From Blautia sp. OF03-15BH (GTDB taxonomy: Bacteria > Bacillota > Clostridia > Lachnospirales > Lachnospiraceae): a stretch of 64,000 nt of DNA. The notes beneath the pieces were generated by a model. The model had not been told where the DNA came from. It saw only the letters and a list, made by a program, of their open reading frames with translations, and made no database searches. Both the position numbers and the translations under genes were made by a program. The DNA lies in contig NZ_QSCM01000002.1 of assembly GCF_003463065.1 (NCBI RefSeq), positions 1 through 64,000 of the forward strand, in the 5' to 3' direction. Of the stretch, positions 44,643-52,733 are shown piece after piece (positions within the stretch are counted from its first letter, which is position 1; every line of letters begins with the position of its first letter).

Positions 44643-44687
44643 AAAAATGCCGTAACTGTGAAAGTACTGGACAGTTACGGCATTTTT
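44643..44687. terminator. 17-bp perfect terminator between lactonase gene and aroC
   Basis: AAAAATGCCGTAACTGT pairs perfectly with ACAGTTACGGCATTTTT. T-runs exist on both strands, so it serves both convergent genes. Its TAACTGT and CTGGACAGTTA text resembles the MITE ends. Confidence 0.9.
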
Positions 44688-44717
44688 GAATCCCTGGGAT
44701 ATACGAGACGAAACAGA

Positions 44718-45821
44718 TCAGTTCTGGAAGAAACGGATCAGATTATCCATGCGGGACGGGATGCTGGCAAAGAGCATATCCAGAAGCGTGATGGCAGCCA
44801 TGGCTTCTACGACTACAACCGCTCTGGGAACGATCACCGGATCATGGCGTCCTTTGATCCGGACACGGATATTTTCATTCTCTTTGTTTACGGTATCCTG
44901 TTCCATAGAGATGGAAGGAGTGGGCTTGATGGCAGCGCGGAAAATGATATCGCTGCCGTCGCTGATGCCGCCAAGGATTCCGCCGGAATGATTGGAAAGC
45001 TTCTGAAGAGAACCGTCAGGAGCATAGGCATAAGGGTCATTATTCTGACTTCCGCGGGCTCCGGCTGCTGCAAAACCGTCACCGATCTCAAAACCTTTGA
45101 TGGCGCCGATGGAAAGGATCGCTTTTCCGAGATTGGCATTCAGTTTTTCAAAAGCAGGATCACCAACGCCGGGTTTCATGCCGCGGATGACACATTCGAT
45201 GACACCTCCGGCAGAATCTCCTTCCTTCATGAGACCATCCAGATAGGCTTCCGCTTCCATGGCAGCTTCCTTATCCGGCATACAGAGAGGATTCTCTGTG
45301 ATCTCCTCGATCCGGAAGCGTTTCGGATGGATCTTTACCGGGCCGATGGAGCGTGTATACGTAAACAGCTGGATCCCGAGAGACTCCAGAATTTTGACAG
45401 CGATGGCTCCGGCTGCGACACGGCCGATGGTTTCCCTTCCGGAGGAACGGCCGCCTCCACGATAATCGCGGAAACCGTATTTCATATCATAAGTCATATC
45501 TGCATGGCCGGGGCGATAGTACCCGGCAATCTCACTGTAATCGGAAGACCGCTGGGAAGTGTTCCGGACGAGAAGGGAGATCGGAGTTCCTGTGGTTTTT
45601 CCTTCAAAGACACCGGAGAGGATCTCTATCTGATCGCCTTCCTTCCGCGGGGTAGAGTAGCGGCTGGCCCCCGGTTTCCTTCGATCCAGAAAGCGCTGAA
45701 TATCAGCCTCTGTAAGAGGCAGACCTGCCGGACAGCCATCCACGACTACGCCGACACCCGCACCGTGGGATTCGCCCCAGGTCGTAATGCGAAAAATATT
45801 GCCGTAAGTTGAACCTGACAT
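44718..45821 (-). CDS. aroC: chorismate synthase
   Basis: A 367-residue enzyme that makes chorismate from EPSP, the last step of the shikimate pathway, using reduced FMN. ATG at 45821 (MSGSTYGNIFRITTWGESHG) is chosen because AAGGA precedes it; the frame continues upstream without a ribosome site. Family blocks are TTWGESHGAGVG, RRKPGASRYSTPRKEGD, RPGHADMTYDMKYGFRDYRG, GGRSSGRETIGRVAAGAIA, GDSAGGVIECV and SNHSGGILGGISDG. Length is typical. The gene diverges from corA. Confidence 0.96.
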   Translation of the reverse strand: MSGSTYGNIFRITTWGESHGAGVGVVVDGCPAGLPLTEADIQRFLDRRKPGASRYSTPRKEGDQIEILSGVFEGKTTGTPISLLVRNTSQRSSDYSEIAGYYRPGHADMTYDMKYGFRDYRGGGRSSGRETIGRVAAGAIAVKILESLGIQLFTYTRSIGPVKIHPKRFRIEEITENPLCMPDKEAAMEAEAYLDGLMKEGDSAGGVIECVIRGMKPGVGDPAFEKLNANLGKAILSIGAIKGFEIGDGFAAAGARGSQNNDPYAYAPDGSLQKLSNHSGGILGGISDGSDIIFRAAIKPTPSISMEQDTVNKENENIRVRIKGRHDPVIVPRAVVVVEAMAAITLLDMLFASIPSRMDNLIRFFQN

Positions 45822-45848
45822 AATCATCATCCTTATATTTTTAGTATG

Positions 45849-45916
45849 GAACGCAGAAAATAAAACAACTGCGTTCGTGAGCAAGAAGCAAAAGCGGATT
45901 GTGAATGTTCGCTTTA
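45849..45916. other. hairpins in the aroC-corA divergent region
   Basis: GAACGCAG (45849-45856) pairs with CTGCGTTC (45869-45876). A second imperfect palindrome follows (AGCGGATTGTGAATGTTCGCT, about 45893-45913), similar to AGCGGATGCGAATGTCCGCT at 25441-25460. No protein is encoded here. Confidence 0.45.
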
Positions 45917-45986
45917 CACGATTATAAAGGAAAGAAAAAGAGATTTCAAGTTTTGTTAAATCTTTTGAAAAAAATACGGGCTGCGA

Positions 45987-46015
45987 TTGACAAAAAAGTT
46001 TGAAAAACATATAAT
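45987..46015 (+). promoter_or_regulatory. perfect consensus promoter for corA
   Basis: TTGACA (45987-45992), a 17-base spacer and TATAAT (46010-46015). Confidence 0.9.
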
Positions 46016-46089
46016 GTCGATAGTAATGCCATGGAGAAAAGTTCGATGGATTGTCTGTTTTGTGGATGATCGAAAGGAGCTATGGAATC

Positions 46090-47031
46090 ATGATAAAGAT
46101 TTTCCGGACTATAGACGGGCATATTCATCAGTTGAATGAAGCGTCTGAGGGCTGCTGGGTGGTACTTGCCAATCCTACAGCTACAGAGATACTGGAAACA
46201 GCCAATAAATATCATATTGATCAGGATGACCTCCGGGCTCCTCTGGATGAAGAAGAGAGATCGCGTATCGAGGTGGAGGATGATTATACACTGATCCTGG
46301 TGGACATTCCCGTGATCGAGGAACGAAATGAGAAGGACTGGTTTGGTACGGTGCCTCTTGGCATTATCATTTCTGAAGATATGATCTTTACGGTCTGTCT
46401 GGAAGAAACACCGGTATTGGATGCCTTTATGGATGGAAGAGTACGGAATTTCTTTACCTATAAAAAGACACGCTTTATCCTGCAGATCCTTTACCGGAAT
46501 GCCAGTATGTATCTGCATTACCTTCGTATCCTGGATAAGAAAAGTGAACTTATGGAGCAAAAACTTCACGGTTCACCGAAAAACCAGGAGATCATTGAGC
46601 TTCTTGAGATGCAGAAATCTCTGGTTTACTTTACAACATCCCTTCGTGTGAACGAGGTGGTGCTGGAGAAGCTTCTGAAGGTGGACAGCATTAAGAAATA
46701 TCCGGAGGATACCGATCTTCTGGAGGATGTTATTACCGAGAATAAACAGGCGATCGAGATGGCGCATGTGTACACGGGTATTCTTAACAGTATGATGGAT
46801 ACCTTTTCGTCGGTGATCTCCAATAATGTAAATGGCGTTATGAAATTTCTGACAACGATAACCATCGTCATGGCGATCCCTACCATGGTATTCAGTGCTT
46901 ACGGAATGAACCTTAATCTGAACGGGATTCCGTTTTCCGGCAGTCATGACGGTTTTCTGATCGTTATCCTGATCTCTCTTGCTTTAAGTCTCGTGGTAGC
47001 TTTGATCTGTTCCAAGAAAGATCTTTTCTGA
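46090..47031 (+). CDS. corA: CorA-family magnesium/divalent cation transporter
   Basis: A 313-residue channel protein. ATG at 46090 is chosen since AAAGGAG lies 11 bases upstream and the in-frame ATG at 46051 has no site. The large N-terminal cytosolic domain covers residues 1-245. Two C-terminal membrane helices follow, with the signature YGMN (AYGMNLNLNGIPF) at the end of the first, as in CorA, which forms pentamers and lets Mg2+ (or Co2+/Ni2+) in. There is a perfect promoter upstream. A rhomboid-like gene follows after 36 bases. Confidence 0.92.
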   Translation: MIKIFRTIDGHIHQLNEASEGCWVVLANPTATEILETANKYHIDQDDLRAPLDEEERSRIEVEDDYTLILVDIPVIEERNEKDWFGTVPLGIIISEDMIFTVCLEETPVLDAFMDGRVRNFFTYKKTRFILQILYRNASMYLHYLRILDKKSELMEQKLHGSPKNQEIIELLEMQKSLVYFTTSLRVNEVVLEKLLKVDSIKKYPEDTDLLEDVITENKQAIEMAHVYTGILNSMMDTFSSVISNNVNGVMKFLTTITIVMAIPTMVFSAYGMNLNLNGIPFSGSHDGFLIVILISLALSLVVALICSKKDLF

Positions 47032-47067
47032 CCCTGAGACAAAACAGTTTTACAGAAAGGAACCGAT

Positions 47068-47925
47068 ATGAATTTTTTGAATAAAATGGAAAGAAAGTTC
47101 GGCAGATATGCGATCCATAATCTTTCTGCCTACATCATTGCCCTTTATGTGGCAGGCTATCTTTTATACTTCTTTGCCCCGGCCAGTATTTTCAGCTATC
47201 TGACGCTCGAGCCCTATTATATTCTGCACGGTCAGATCTGGAGACTAGTGACCTGGATTCTGATCCCGCCGGAGTCACCGGGTATCTTTACCATCATTAT
47301 GCTGTTTTTCTATTATTCCCTGGGAACCAGCCTGGAACAGACCTGGGGAGCTTTCCGTTACAATGTCTACATTTTCATGGGAATGATCTCCACAGTTCTG
47401 GGAGCTTTCCTCCTGTATGTTATTCTGCATATGGTTTACGGCGGTAATGTGGTATTCGGCAGTGCGCTGTTCAGTACCTACTATATTAATATGTCGATTT
47501 TCCTTGCATTTGCCCTGAGTTATCCGAATATGCAAGTCATGCTGTACTTTTTCATCCCGATCAAGATGAAATGGATGGGTATTCTGTACGGCTTTTTCAT
47601 CGTATATTCCTTCGTGAAGAGCAGCTGGGTCGGTAAAGTGGCGATCATTGCGTCTCTGCTGAATTTCATCGTTTTCTTCCTGATGACTCGCGATTACCGC
47701 AGAGTTTCTCCGAAGGAGATCAGGAGAAAGCAGAATTTCAAACGGCAGATGAACACCGCAAAGCCGGGGAACGGCAGACAGCCCATGCATAAATGTGCTG
47801 TGTGCGGGCGTACCGAACTGGACGGAGATGATCTGGAGTTCCGTTACTGTTCCAAATGCGATGGAAATTACGAGTATTGTCAGGATCATCTCTTTACCCA
47901 TCAGCATGTCCATAAAAAACAGTGA
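47068..47925 (+). CDS. rhomboid-like membrane protein with zinc-ribbon tail
   Basis: A 285-residue protein with about six membrane helices (residues 20-205), arranged like rhomboid proteins (LTLEPYYILHGQIWRLVTWI, then FFYYSLGTSLEQTWGAFRY). The usual serine protease motif GxSG is not seen (VFGSALFST stands near that place), so it may be a pseudoprotease. The C-terminal 45 residues carry two CxxC pairs and His residues (CAVCGRTELDG, YCSKCDGNYEYCQDHLFTHQ), a zinc-ribbon-like region. The role is unknown. It lies 12 bases before the pyruvate kinase gene. Confidence 0.75.
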   Translation: MNFLNKMERKFGRYAIHNLSAYIIALYVAGYLLYFFAPASIFSYLTLEPYYILHGQIWRLVTWILIPPESPGIFTIIMLFFYYSLGTSLEQTWGAFRYNVYIFMGMISTVLGAFLLYVILHMVYGGNVVFGSALFSTYYINMSIFLAFALSYPNMQVMLYFFIPIKMKWMGILYGFFIVYSFVKSSWVGKVAIIASLLNFIVFFLMTRDYRRVSPKEIRRKQNFKRQMNTAKPGNGRQPMHKCAVCGRTELDGDDLEFRYCSKCDGNYEYCQDHLFTHQHVHKKQ

Positions 47926-47937
47926 GGTGAAAGGATT

Positions 47938-49371
47938 ATGAAAAAAACGAAAATTGTGTGCACCATGGGACCTAACACCAGTGACAGAAATCTTCTTCGT
48001 GACATGATGCTGGCCGGAATGGATGTGGCGAGATTCAATTTTTCCCACGGTGACCACGAGGAGCACGAAAAAAGAATAGAAACGTTAAAGGAGCTCCGGG
48101 ATGAACTGGATCTGCCGATCGCCATGCTTCTGGATACCAAAGGACCGGAGATCCGCACCGGACTTTTAAAGGACGGGAAAAAAGTCAATCTGGAGACAGG
48201 AAACGAATTTTCACTTTATCTGACGGAACAGGAGGGGGACGAGCATGGAACCTCCATTACATATCAGGAGCTTTCAAAAGATGTAAAACCGGGAGATATC
48301 ATCCTGATCGACGACGGACTGATCGGTCTGACCGTAAAAGAGATTACAGAAACTGCTATTGTCTGTCAGGTGGCCAATGGCGGCGAGCTGGGACAGAGAA
48401 AGGGCGTTAATGTACCCAATGTCAGCGTTGGCCTGCCTGACGTGACAGAGAAAGACAAAGAAGATATCCTTTTCGGGATCACGCAGGGATTTGATTTTAT
48501 CGCAGCTTCCTTTGTGCGGAGTGCAGAGTGTATCCGTACCATCCGTAATCTGTTAAAGGAAAACAATGGAACTCATATTCAGATCATTGCCAAGATCGAA
48601 AATGCAGAGGGTGTGGAAAATATCGATGAGATCCTGAAGGAAGCAGATGGCATCATGGTGGCTAGAGGTGATCTGGGTGTGGAGATTCCTGCAGATGAGG
48701 TTCCCTATATTCAGAAACAGATCATTACCAAATGCAACGAACACCTGAAACCGGTCATCACGGCGACCCAGATGCTGGATTCCATGATCCGTAATCCCAG
48801 ACCTACCAGAGCGGAGGCCGGTGATGTGGCAAATGCCATTTATGACGGAACGGATGCGATCATGCTTTCCGGCGAGACCGCTATGGGTAAATATCCTCTG
48901 GAAGCGGTAAGAATGATGGCAAAGATTGCAGAAACGACAGAAGAGCATCTGGATTACGAGACTCATTTCATGAAGGCGAAAAACAAGATCAGCAACGGTA
49001 TTTCAGAGGCCGTTGGTTATGCGGCAGTTTCTACAGCCATCGCTTTGAATGCAGATTGTATCATCACACCGACCTTCTATGGACAGACCGCCCGGCTGAT
49101 CGCTCATTTCCGTCCGAAAATGCCGATCTACGGTGTTTCTCCGCACGACAGAGCGATGAGACGGATGCAGCTTTACTGGGGAGTCTACCCATATAAGGGC
49201 ATGATGGAAGAGTCTTCATCCAAGATCATGAAGAATTCCCTGAAGGTTCTGAAAGAAAAAGGAAAAGTCCAGAAGGATGATCTGGTTGTCTTTACTGCAG
49301 GTGATGCAGCCACAAATGATGTGAGTGGCAAGAGCATGACCAATATGATGAATGTAGTTGTAGTAAAATAA
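47938..49371 (+). CDS. pyk: pyruvate kinase
   Basis: A 477-residue glycolytic enzyme that makes pyruvate and ATP from phosphoenolpyruvate and ADP. It starts KKTKIVCTMGPNTSDRN, with ARFNFSHGDHEEHEKRI, LDTKGPEIRTG, IIAKIENAEGVENIDEI, MVARGDLGVEIPADEVP and MLDSMIRNPRPTRAEAGDVA. It has the normal core length and lacks the extra PEP-utiliser domain found at the end of some Firmicute enzymes. AAAGG lies before the ATG. A palindrome follows the stop. Confidence 0.96.
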   Translation: MKKTKIVCTMGPNTSDRNLLRDMMLAGMDVARFNFSHGDHEEHEKRIETLKELRDELDLPIAMLLDTKGPEIRTGLLKDGKKVNLETGNEFSLYLTEQEGDEHGTSITYQELSKDVKPGDIILIDDGLIGLTVKEITETAIVCQVANGGELGQRKGVNVPNVSVGLPDVTEKDKEDILFGITQGFDFIAASFVRSAECIRTIRNLLKENNGTHIQIIAKIENAEGVENIDEILKEADGIMVARGDLGVEIPADEVPYIQKQIITKCNEHLKPVITATQMLDSMIRNPRPTRAEAGDVANAIYDGTDAIMLSGETAMGKYPLEAVRMMAKIAETTEEHLDYETHFMKAKNKISNGISEAVGYAAVSTAIALNADCIITPTFYGQTARLIAHFRPKMPIYGVSPHDRAMRRMQLYWGVYPYKGMMEESSSKIMKNSLKVLKEKGKVQKDDLVVFTAGDAATNDVSGKSMTNMMNVVVVK

Positions 49372-49403
49372 GGTAACTGTCCAGAATATTCTGAAGCGTT
49401 ACC
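49372..49403. other. palindrome after pyk resembling fused MITE ends
   Basis: GGTAAC...GTTACC encloses CAGAATATTCTG. The text TAACTGTCCAGAA and TTCTGAAGCGTTA looks like the two ends of the MITE family joined. It lacks a T-run, so it is not a typical terminator. Confidence 0.55.
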
Positions 49404-49430
49404 AAACACGAAAAAACAAAGGCTTGAAAA

Positions 49431-51434
49431 ATGAATAGAATATTTGATTACTCAAAGAAGAGGATTGCGGCAGCAGGGGTTGTTGCTGCAATCCTCATGA
49501 TTTTGACCGGAATGGCAGTGAAAGCCGACGGTCTTACTGCCTGGAAGCTGGCTCTTGGCATTTTCATCAGTCTGCTCCTCGGAGGCAGTCTTCTGATCCG
49601 GAAGGAGCTTCGTTTTCCGAAATGGGTAAGTGCCCTTCTTATCCCACTTCTTCCGATCCTGACACTTTGTCTGACAGAATGCTTTACCCATGTTCCCCAG
49701 GATCTGACTCCGTCGATCTTTTTCCTGAATTATCTGGCGTATCTGATCCTTTGTCTGCTGGGCTGTGCAGTTTTTGGCAGCACACGGAGCGGTCTGACAT
49801 TCGGAACGCTGGTACCGATGATCTTTGGTCTGGTGAATTATTATGTGGTAAGCTTCCGGTCTTCACCGATTGTCCCCTGGGATCTTTACTCGATGGGAAC
49901 GGCAGCCAGTGTGGCGGCCAATTACAATCTGGATGTTCCTTTCCACCTTCTCTTTGTGATCTTCGGTTTTCTTGCCGTGATCTTTGTCGGAAGAAGGACC
50001 AGTCTGGATTTCCGGAAAAAGAAATGGAAGCTCCGTCTGGTATCAGCGGTGGCTTCGGTTGGACTTCTCTTTGGCTATGTACAGGCAGTAAAAACGGAAG
50101 AGGTAGGAGAACTTGCAGGACTGGATACCACCCTGTTTACGCCCAATGTTCTTTACCGGAATAACGGTCTTATTGCTGCTTTTGTTTCCAACCTGAAATT
50201 TATGGATGTGGAAAAACCGGATGGGTATTCCGTTTCTGCCGCAGAAAAACTGGCAGAGACCGTGGAAACAGAAACGGAAAACCAGACAGTTACAAAAGCC
50301 ACAAAAGAAAGCCCGAACATTTTTGTTATCATGAATGAAGCGTTTTCAGACCTGGCTGTTTATGGTGATTTTGAGACCAGTGAAGATTATATGCCCTTTA
50401 TCCATTCACTGAAAGAATCGGAGGGTGCGGAAATCGGCGAGCTTTATGTTTCTGTAAAAGGAGGTAATACCGCCAATACGGAATTTGAATTTCTTACAGG
50501 AAATTCCATGGGCTTTCTCCCGGCGGGAAGCGTGCCTTATCAGCAGTATATCAAACAGGAACAGCCTTCTCTGGCCCGTCATCTCGGAGCGCTTGGCTAT
50601 GTGACCAGCGCTTTGCATCCCTATCGTGCGGCCGGCTGGTGCCGTGATAAGGTTTATCCTTGGCTCGGATTTGAAAACACGTATTTTCAGAGTGATTTTG
50701 AAAATCCGACAAAGCTTCGCGGTTATGTGGATGACGAATCCGCTTTTCGGAAGCTTACGGAGCTCTATGAGGAGCGAAAAGGTGAAAATCCGCTTTTTGC
50801 TTTTGAAGTCACCATGCAGAATCATGGAGGATACAGCAAAGAATATGCCGATCTTTTCCCGGACATCCGTCTGAACGGTTATGAAGGAAAAGAAACCACG
50901 AATACTGAAGCAACGGAGAAATACCTGACACTGATCCAGAAGACAGATGTCGCTTTCAAGGAGCTGACGGAGTATTTTGCCAGCCAGGAGGAACCCACGG
51001 TGATCTTGATGTTTGGTGATCATCAGCCCAGTGATTATATCTGCAATCCGATCTTAAGACTCATGGGACAGGATTCTTCCATCCGGGAAAGTTCTGTAGA
51101 TGAACTCAGAAAAGGCTATGTGGTTCCCTATATCCTCTGGTCTAATTACGATCTGGAAAAGGAAGAAGACAATGCCATCAGTGCTAACTATCTCGGGGGC
51201 TATCTTCTGGATAAGATCGGACTTCCTCTTTCCGGCTATCAGGGCTGGCTTTCCGGACTCCGGGAAGAATATCCGGTAATAACGGCAAACTTCTATGCAG
51301 AAGGAGCAGACGATGAACTGACCTTTCATAAATGGGAGGAGCTTCCTTCTGGATCAGGAGTGCGTGATTACAATATCCTGCAATACAATAATTTAAGTGA
51401 CTGGAAACACAGACTGACAAATTTTTTTGAGTGA
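49431..51434 (+). CDS. LtaS-like phosphoglycerol transferase family protein
   Basis: A 667-residue protein with five to six N-terminal membrane helices (residues 12-225) and an extracellular alkaline-phosphatase-superfamily domain (residues 290-640). The active-site features are NIFVIMNEAFSD (metal-binding Glu), GGNTANTEFEFLTG with the nucleophile Thr, and MFGDHQPSD (metal Asp/His). This is the LtaS/MdoB family, which transfers glycerophosphate from phosphatidylglycerol to make lipoteichoic acid or decorate other glycans. It is followed by lysA after 15 bases. Confidence 0.88.
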   Translation: MNRIFDYSKKRIAAAGVVAAILMILTGMAVKADGLTAWKLALGIFISLLLGGSLLIRKELRFPKWVSALLIPLLPILTLCLTECFTHVPQDLTPSIFFLNYLAYLILCLLGCAVFGSTRSGLTFGTLVPMIFGLVNYYVVSFRSSPIVPWDLYSMGTAASVAANYNLDVPFHLLFVIFGFLAVIFVGRRTSLDFRKKKWKLRLVSAVASVGLLFGYVQAVKTEEVGELAGLDTTLFTPNVLYRNNGLIAAFVSNLKFMDVEKPDGYSVSAAEKLAETVETETENQTVTKATKESPNIFVIMNEAFSDLAVYGDFETSEDYMPFIHSLKESEGAEIGELYVSVKGGNTANTEFEFLTGNSMGFLPAGSVPYQQYIKQEQPSLARHLGALGYVTSALHPYRAAGWCRDKVYPWLGFENTYFQSDFENPTKLRGYVDDESAFRKLTELYEERKGENPLFAFEVTMQNHGGYSKEYADLFPDIRLNGYEGKETTNTEATEKYLTLIQKTDVAFKELTEYFASQEEPTVILMFGDHQPSDYICNPILRLMGQDSSIRESSVDELRKGYVVPYILWSNYDLEKEEDNAISANYLGGYLLDKIGLPLSGYQGWLSGLREEYPVITANFYAEGADDELTFHKWEELPSGSGVRDYNILQYNNLSDWKHRLTNFFE

Positions 51435-51449
51435 GGAGAACGAGCGATT

Positions 51450-52721
51450 ATGAAAAAATTACCCTTTGTGACCAACGAGCAGTTAAAAAACATTCTGGAG
51501 CAGTTTCCGACCCCCTTTCACCTCTATGACGAAAAAGGCATCCGTGAAAATGCAAAAGCCATGTATGAAGCATTTTCCTGGAATAAAGGTTTCCGTGAGT
51601 ATTTTGCAGTGAAGGCAGAGCCCAATCCCTTTGTGATCGGGATCATGCAGCAGGAAGGCTGCGGGTTTGACTGTTCCTCTCTTACAGAGCTGATGCTGGC
51701 CAAGGCCATGGGCGGAAGAGGAGATGATATTATGTTTTCTTCCAATGACACGCCGGCTGAAGATTTCAAACTGGCAGACGAACTGGGCGCCATCATCAAT
51801 CTGGATGACATTACGCACATCGACTTTCTGGAAAAGACCCTTGGTCACCTTCCGAAAAAAATCTGCTGCCGTTACAATCCCGGCGGGATTTTCCGTATGA
51901 GCAACGGTATCATGGACAATCCCGGGGATTCCAAATATGGAATGACCACTCCTCAGATCTTTGAGGCATATAAGATCCTGAAAGAGAAAGGTGTGGAAGA
52001 ATTTGGTATCCATGCTTTCCTGGCCAGCAATACGGTCACCAATGAGTATTATCCCATGCTGGCAAAACAGCTCTTTGAACTGGCAGCGCAACTGAAAGAG
52101 AAGACAGGAGCCCACATCACCTTCATCAATCTTTCCGGTGGTGTCGGAATTCCCTACAAACCAGATCAGGAGCCGAATGATATCCGTGTTATCGGAGCCG
52201 GTGTGAAAAAAGTATATGAGGAGGTTCTGGTTCCGGCAGGTATGGATGATGTTTCCATCTTTACAGAACTGGGCCGCTTTATGACAGGACCTTATGGCGG
52301 ACTGGTAACGAAAGCCATCCATGAGAAACATATCCATAAAGAGTATATCGGTGTGGATGCCTGCGCGGTAAATCTCATGCGTCCGGCCATGTACGGTGCT
52401 TATCATCACATTACGGTCATGGGAAAAGAAGATGCTCCCTGCGATCATGTGTATGATGTGGTAGGCAGCCTTTGTGAAAATAACGATAAATTTGCGGTAG
52501 ACCGTTCTCTTCCGAAGATTGAGATGGGAGATATTCTCTTTATTCATGATACCGGAGCACATGGTTTTGCTATGGGATATAATTATAACGGCCGTCTGAA
52601 ATCAGCAGAGATCCTTTTGAAAGAAGATGGAACTGCAAAACTGATCCGCAGGGCAGAAACACCGAAGGATTATTTTGCAACGTTTGACTGCTTCCCGATC
52701 TATGATAAGCTTTTTGAGTAA
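51450..52721 (+). CDS. lysA: diaminopimelate decarboxylase
   Basis: A 423-residue PLP enzyme (fold III) that makes lysine from meso-diaminopimelate. YFAVKAEPNP contains the PLP-binding Lys (about residue 53). Further features are GCGFDCSSLTELMLA, the Gly loop NLSGGVGIPY, TELGRFMTGPYG and GSLCENNDKFAVDRSLP. The enzyme belongs to a group with rather diverged sequence, so a related decarboxylase activity (carboxynorspermidine type) cannot be fully excluded. GAGGAG lies upstream, and the next gene starts 12 bases after the stop. Confidence 0.82.
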   Translation: MKKLPFVTNEQLKNILEQFPTPFHLYDEKGIRENAKAMYEAFSWNKGFREYFAVKAEPNPFVIGIMQQEGCGFDCSSLTELMLAKAMGGRGDDIMFSSNDTPAEDFKLADELGAIINLDDITHIDFLEKTLGHLPKKICCRYNPGGIFRMSNGIMDNPGDSKYGMTTPQIFEAYKILKEKGVEEFGIHAFLASNTVTNEYYPMLAKQLFELAAQLKEKTGAHITFINLSGGVGIPYKPDQEPNDIRVIGAGVKKVYEEVLVPAGMDDVSIFTELGRFMTGPYGGLVTKAIHEKHIHKEYIGVDACAVNLMRPAMYGAYHHITVMGKEDAPCDHVYDVVGSLCENNDKFAVDRSLPKIEMGDILFIHDTGAHGFAMGYNYNGRLKSAEILLKEDGTAKLIRRAETPKDYFATFDCFPIYDKLFE

Positions 52722-52733
52722 TCAGGGGAGAAG

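Noticed and set aside
44658..45812. 384-residue plus-strand open frame over aroC
   Set aside because: aroC on the minus strand has all chorismate synthase signatures; the other frame is a shadow.
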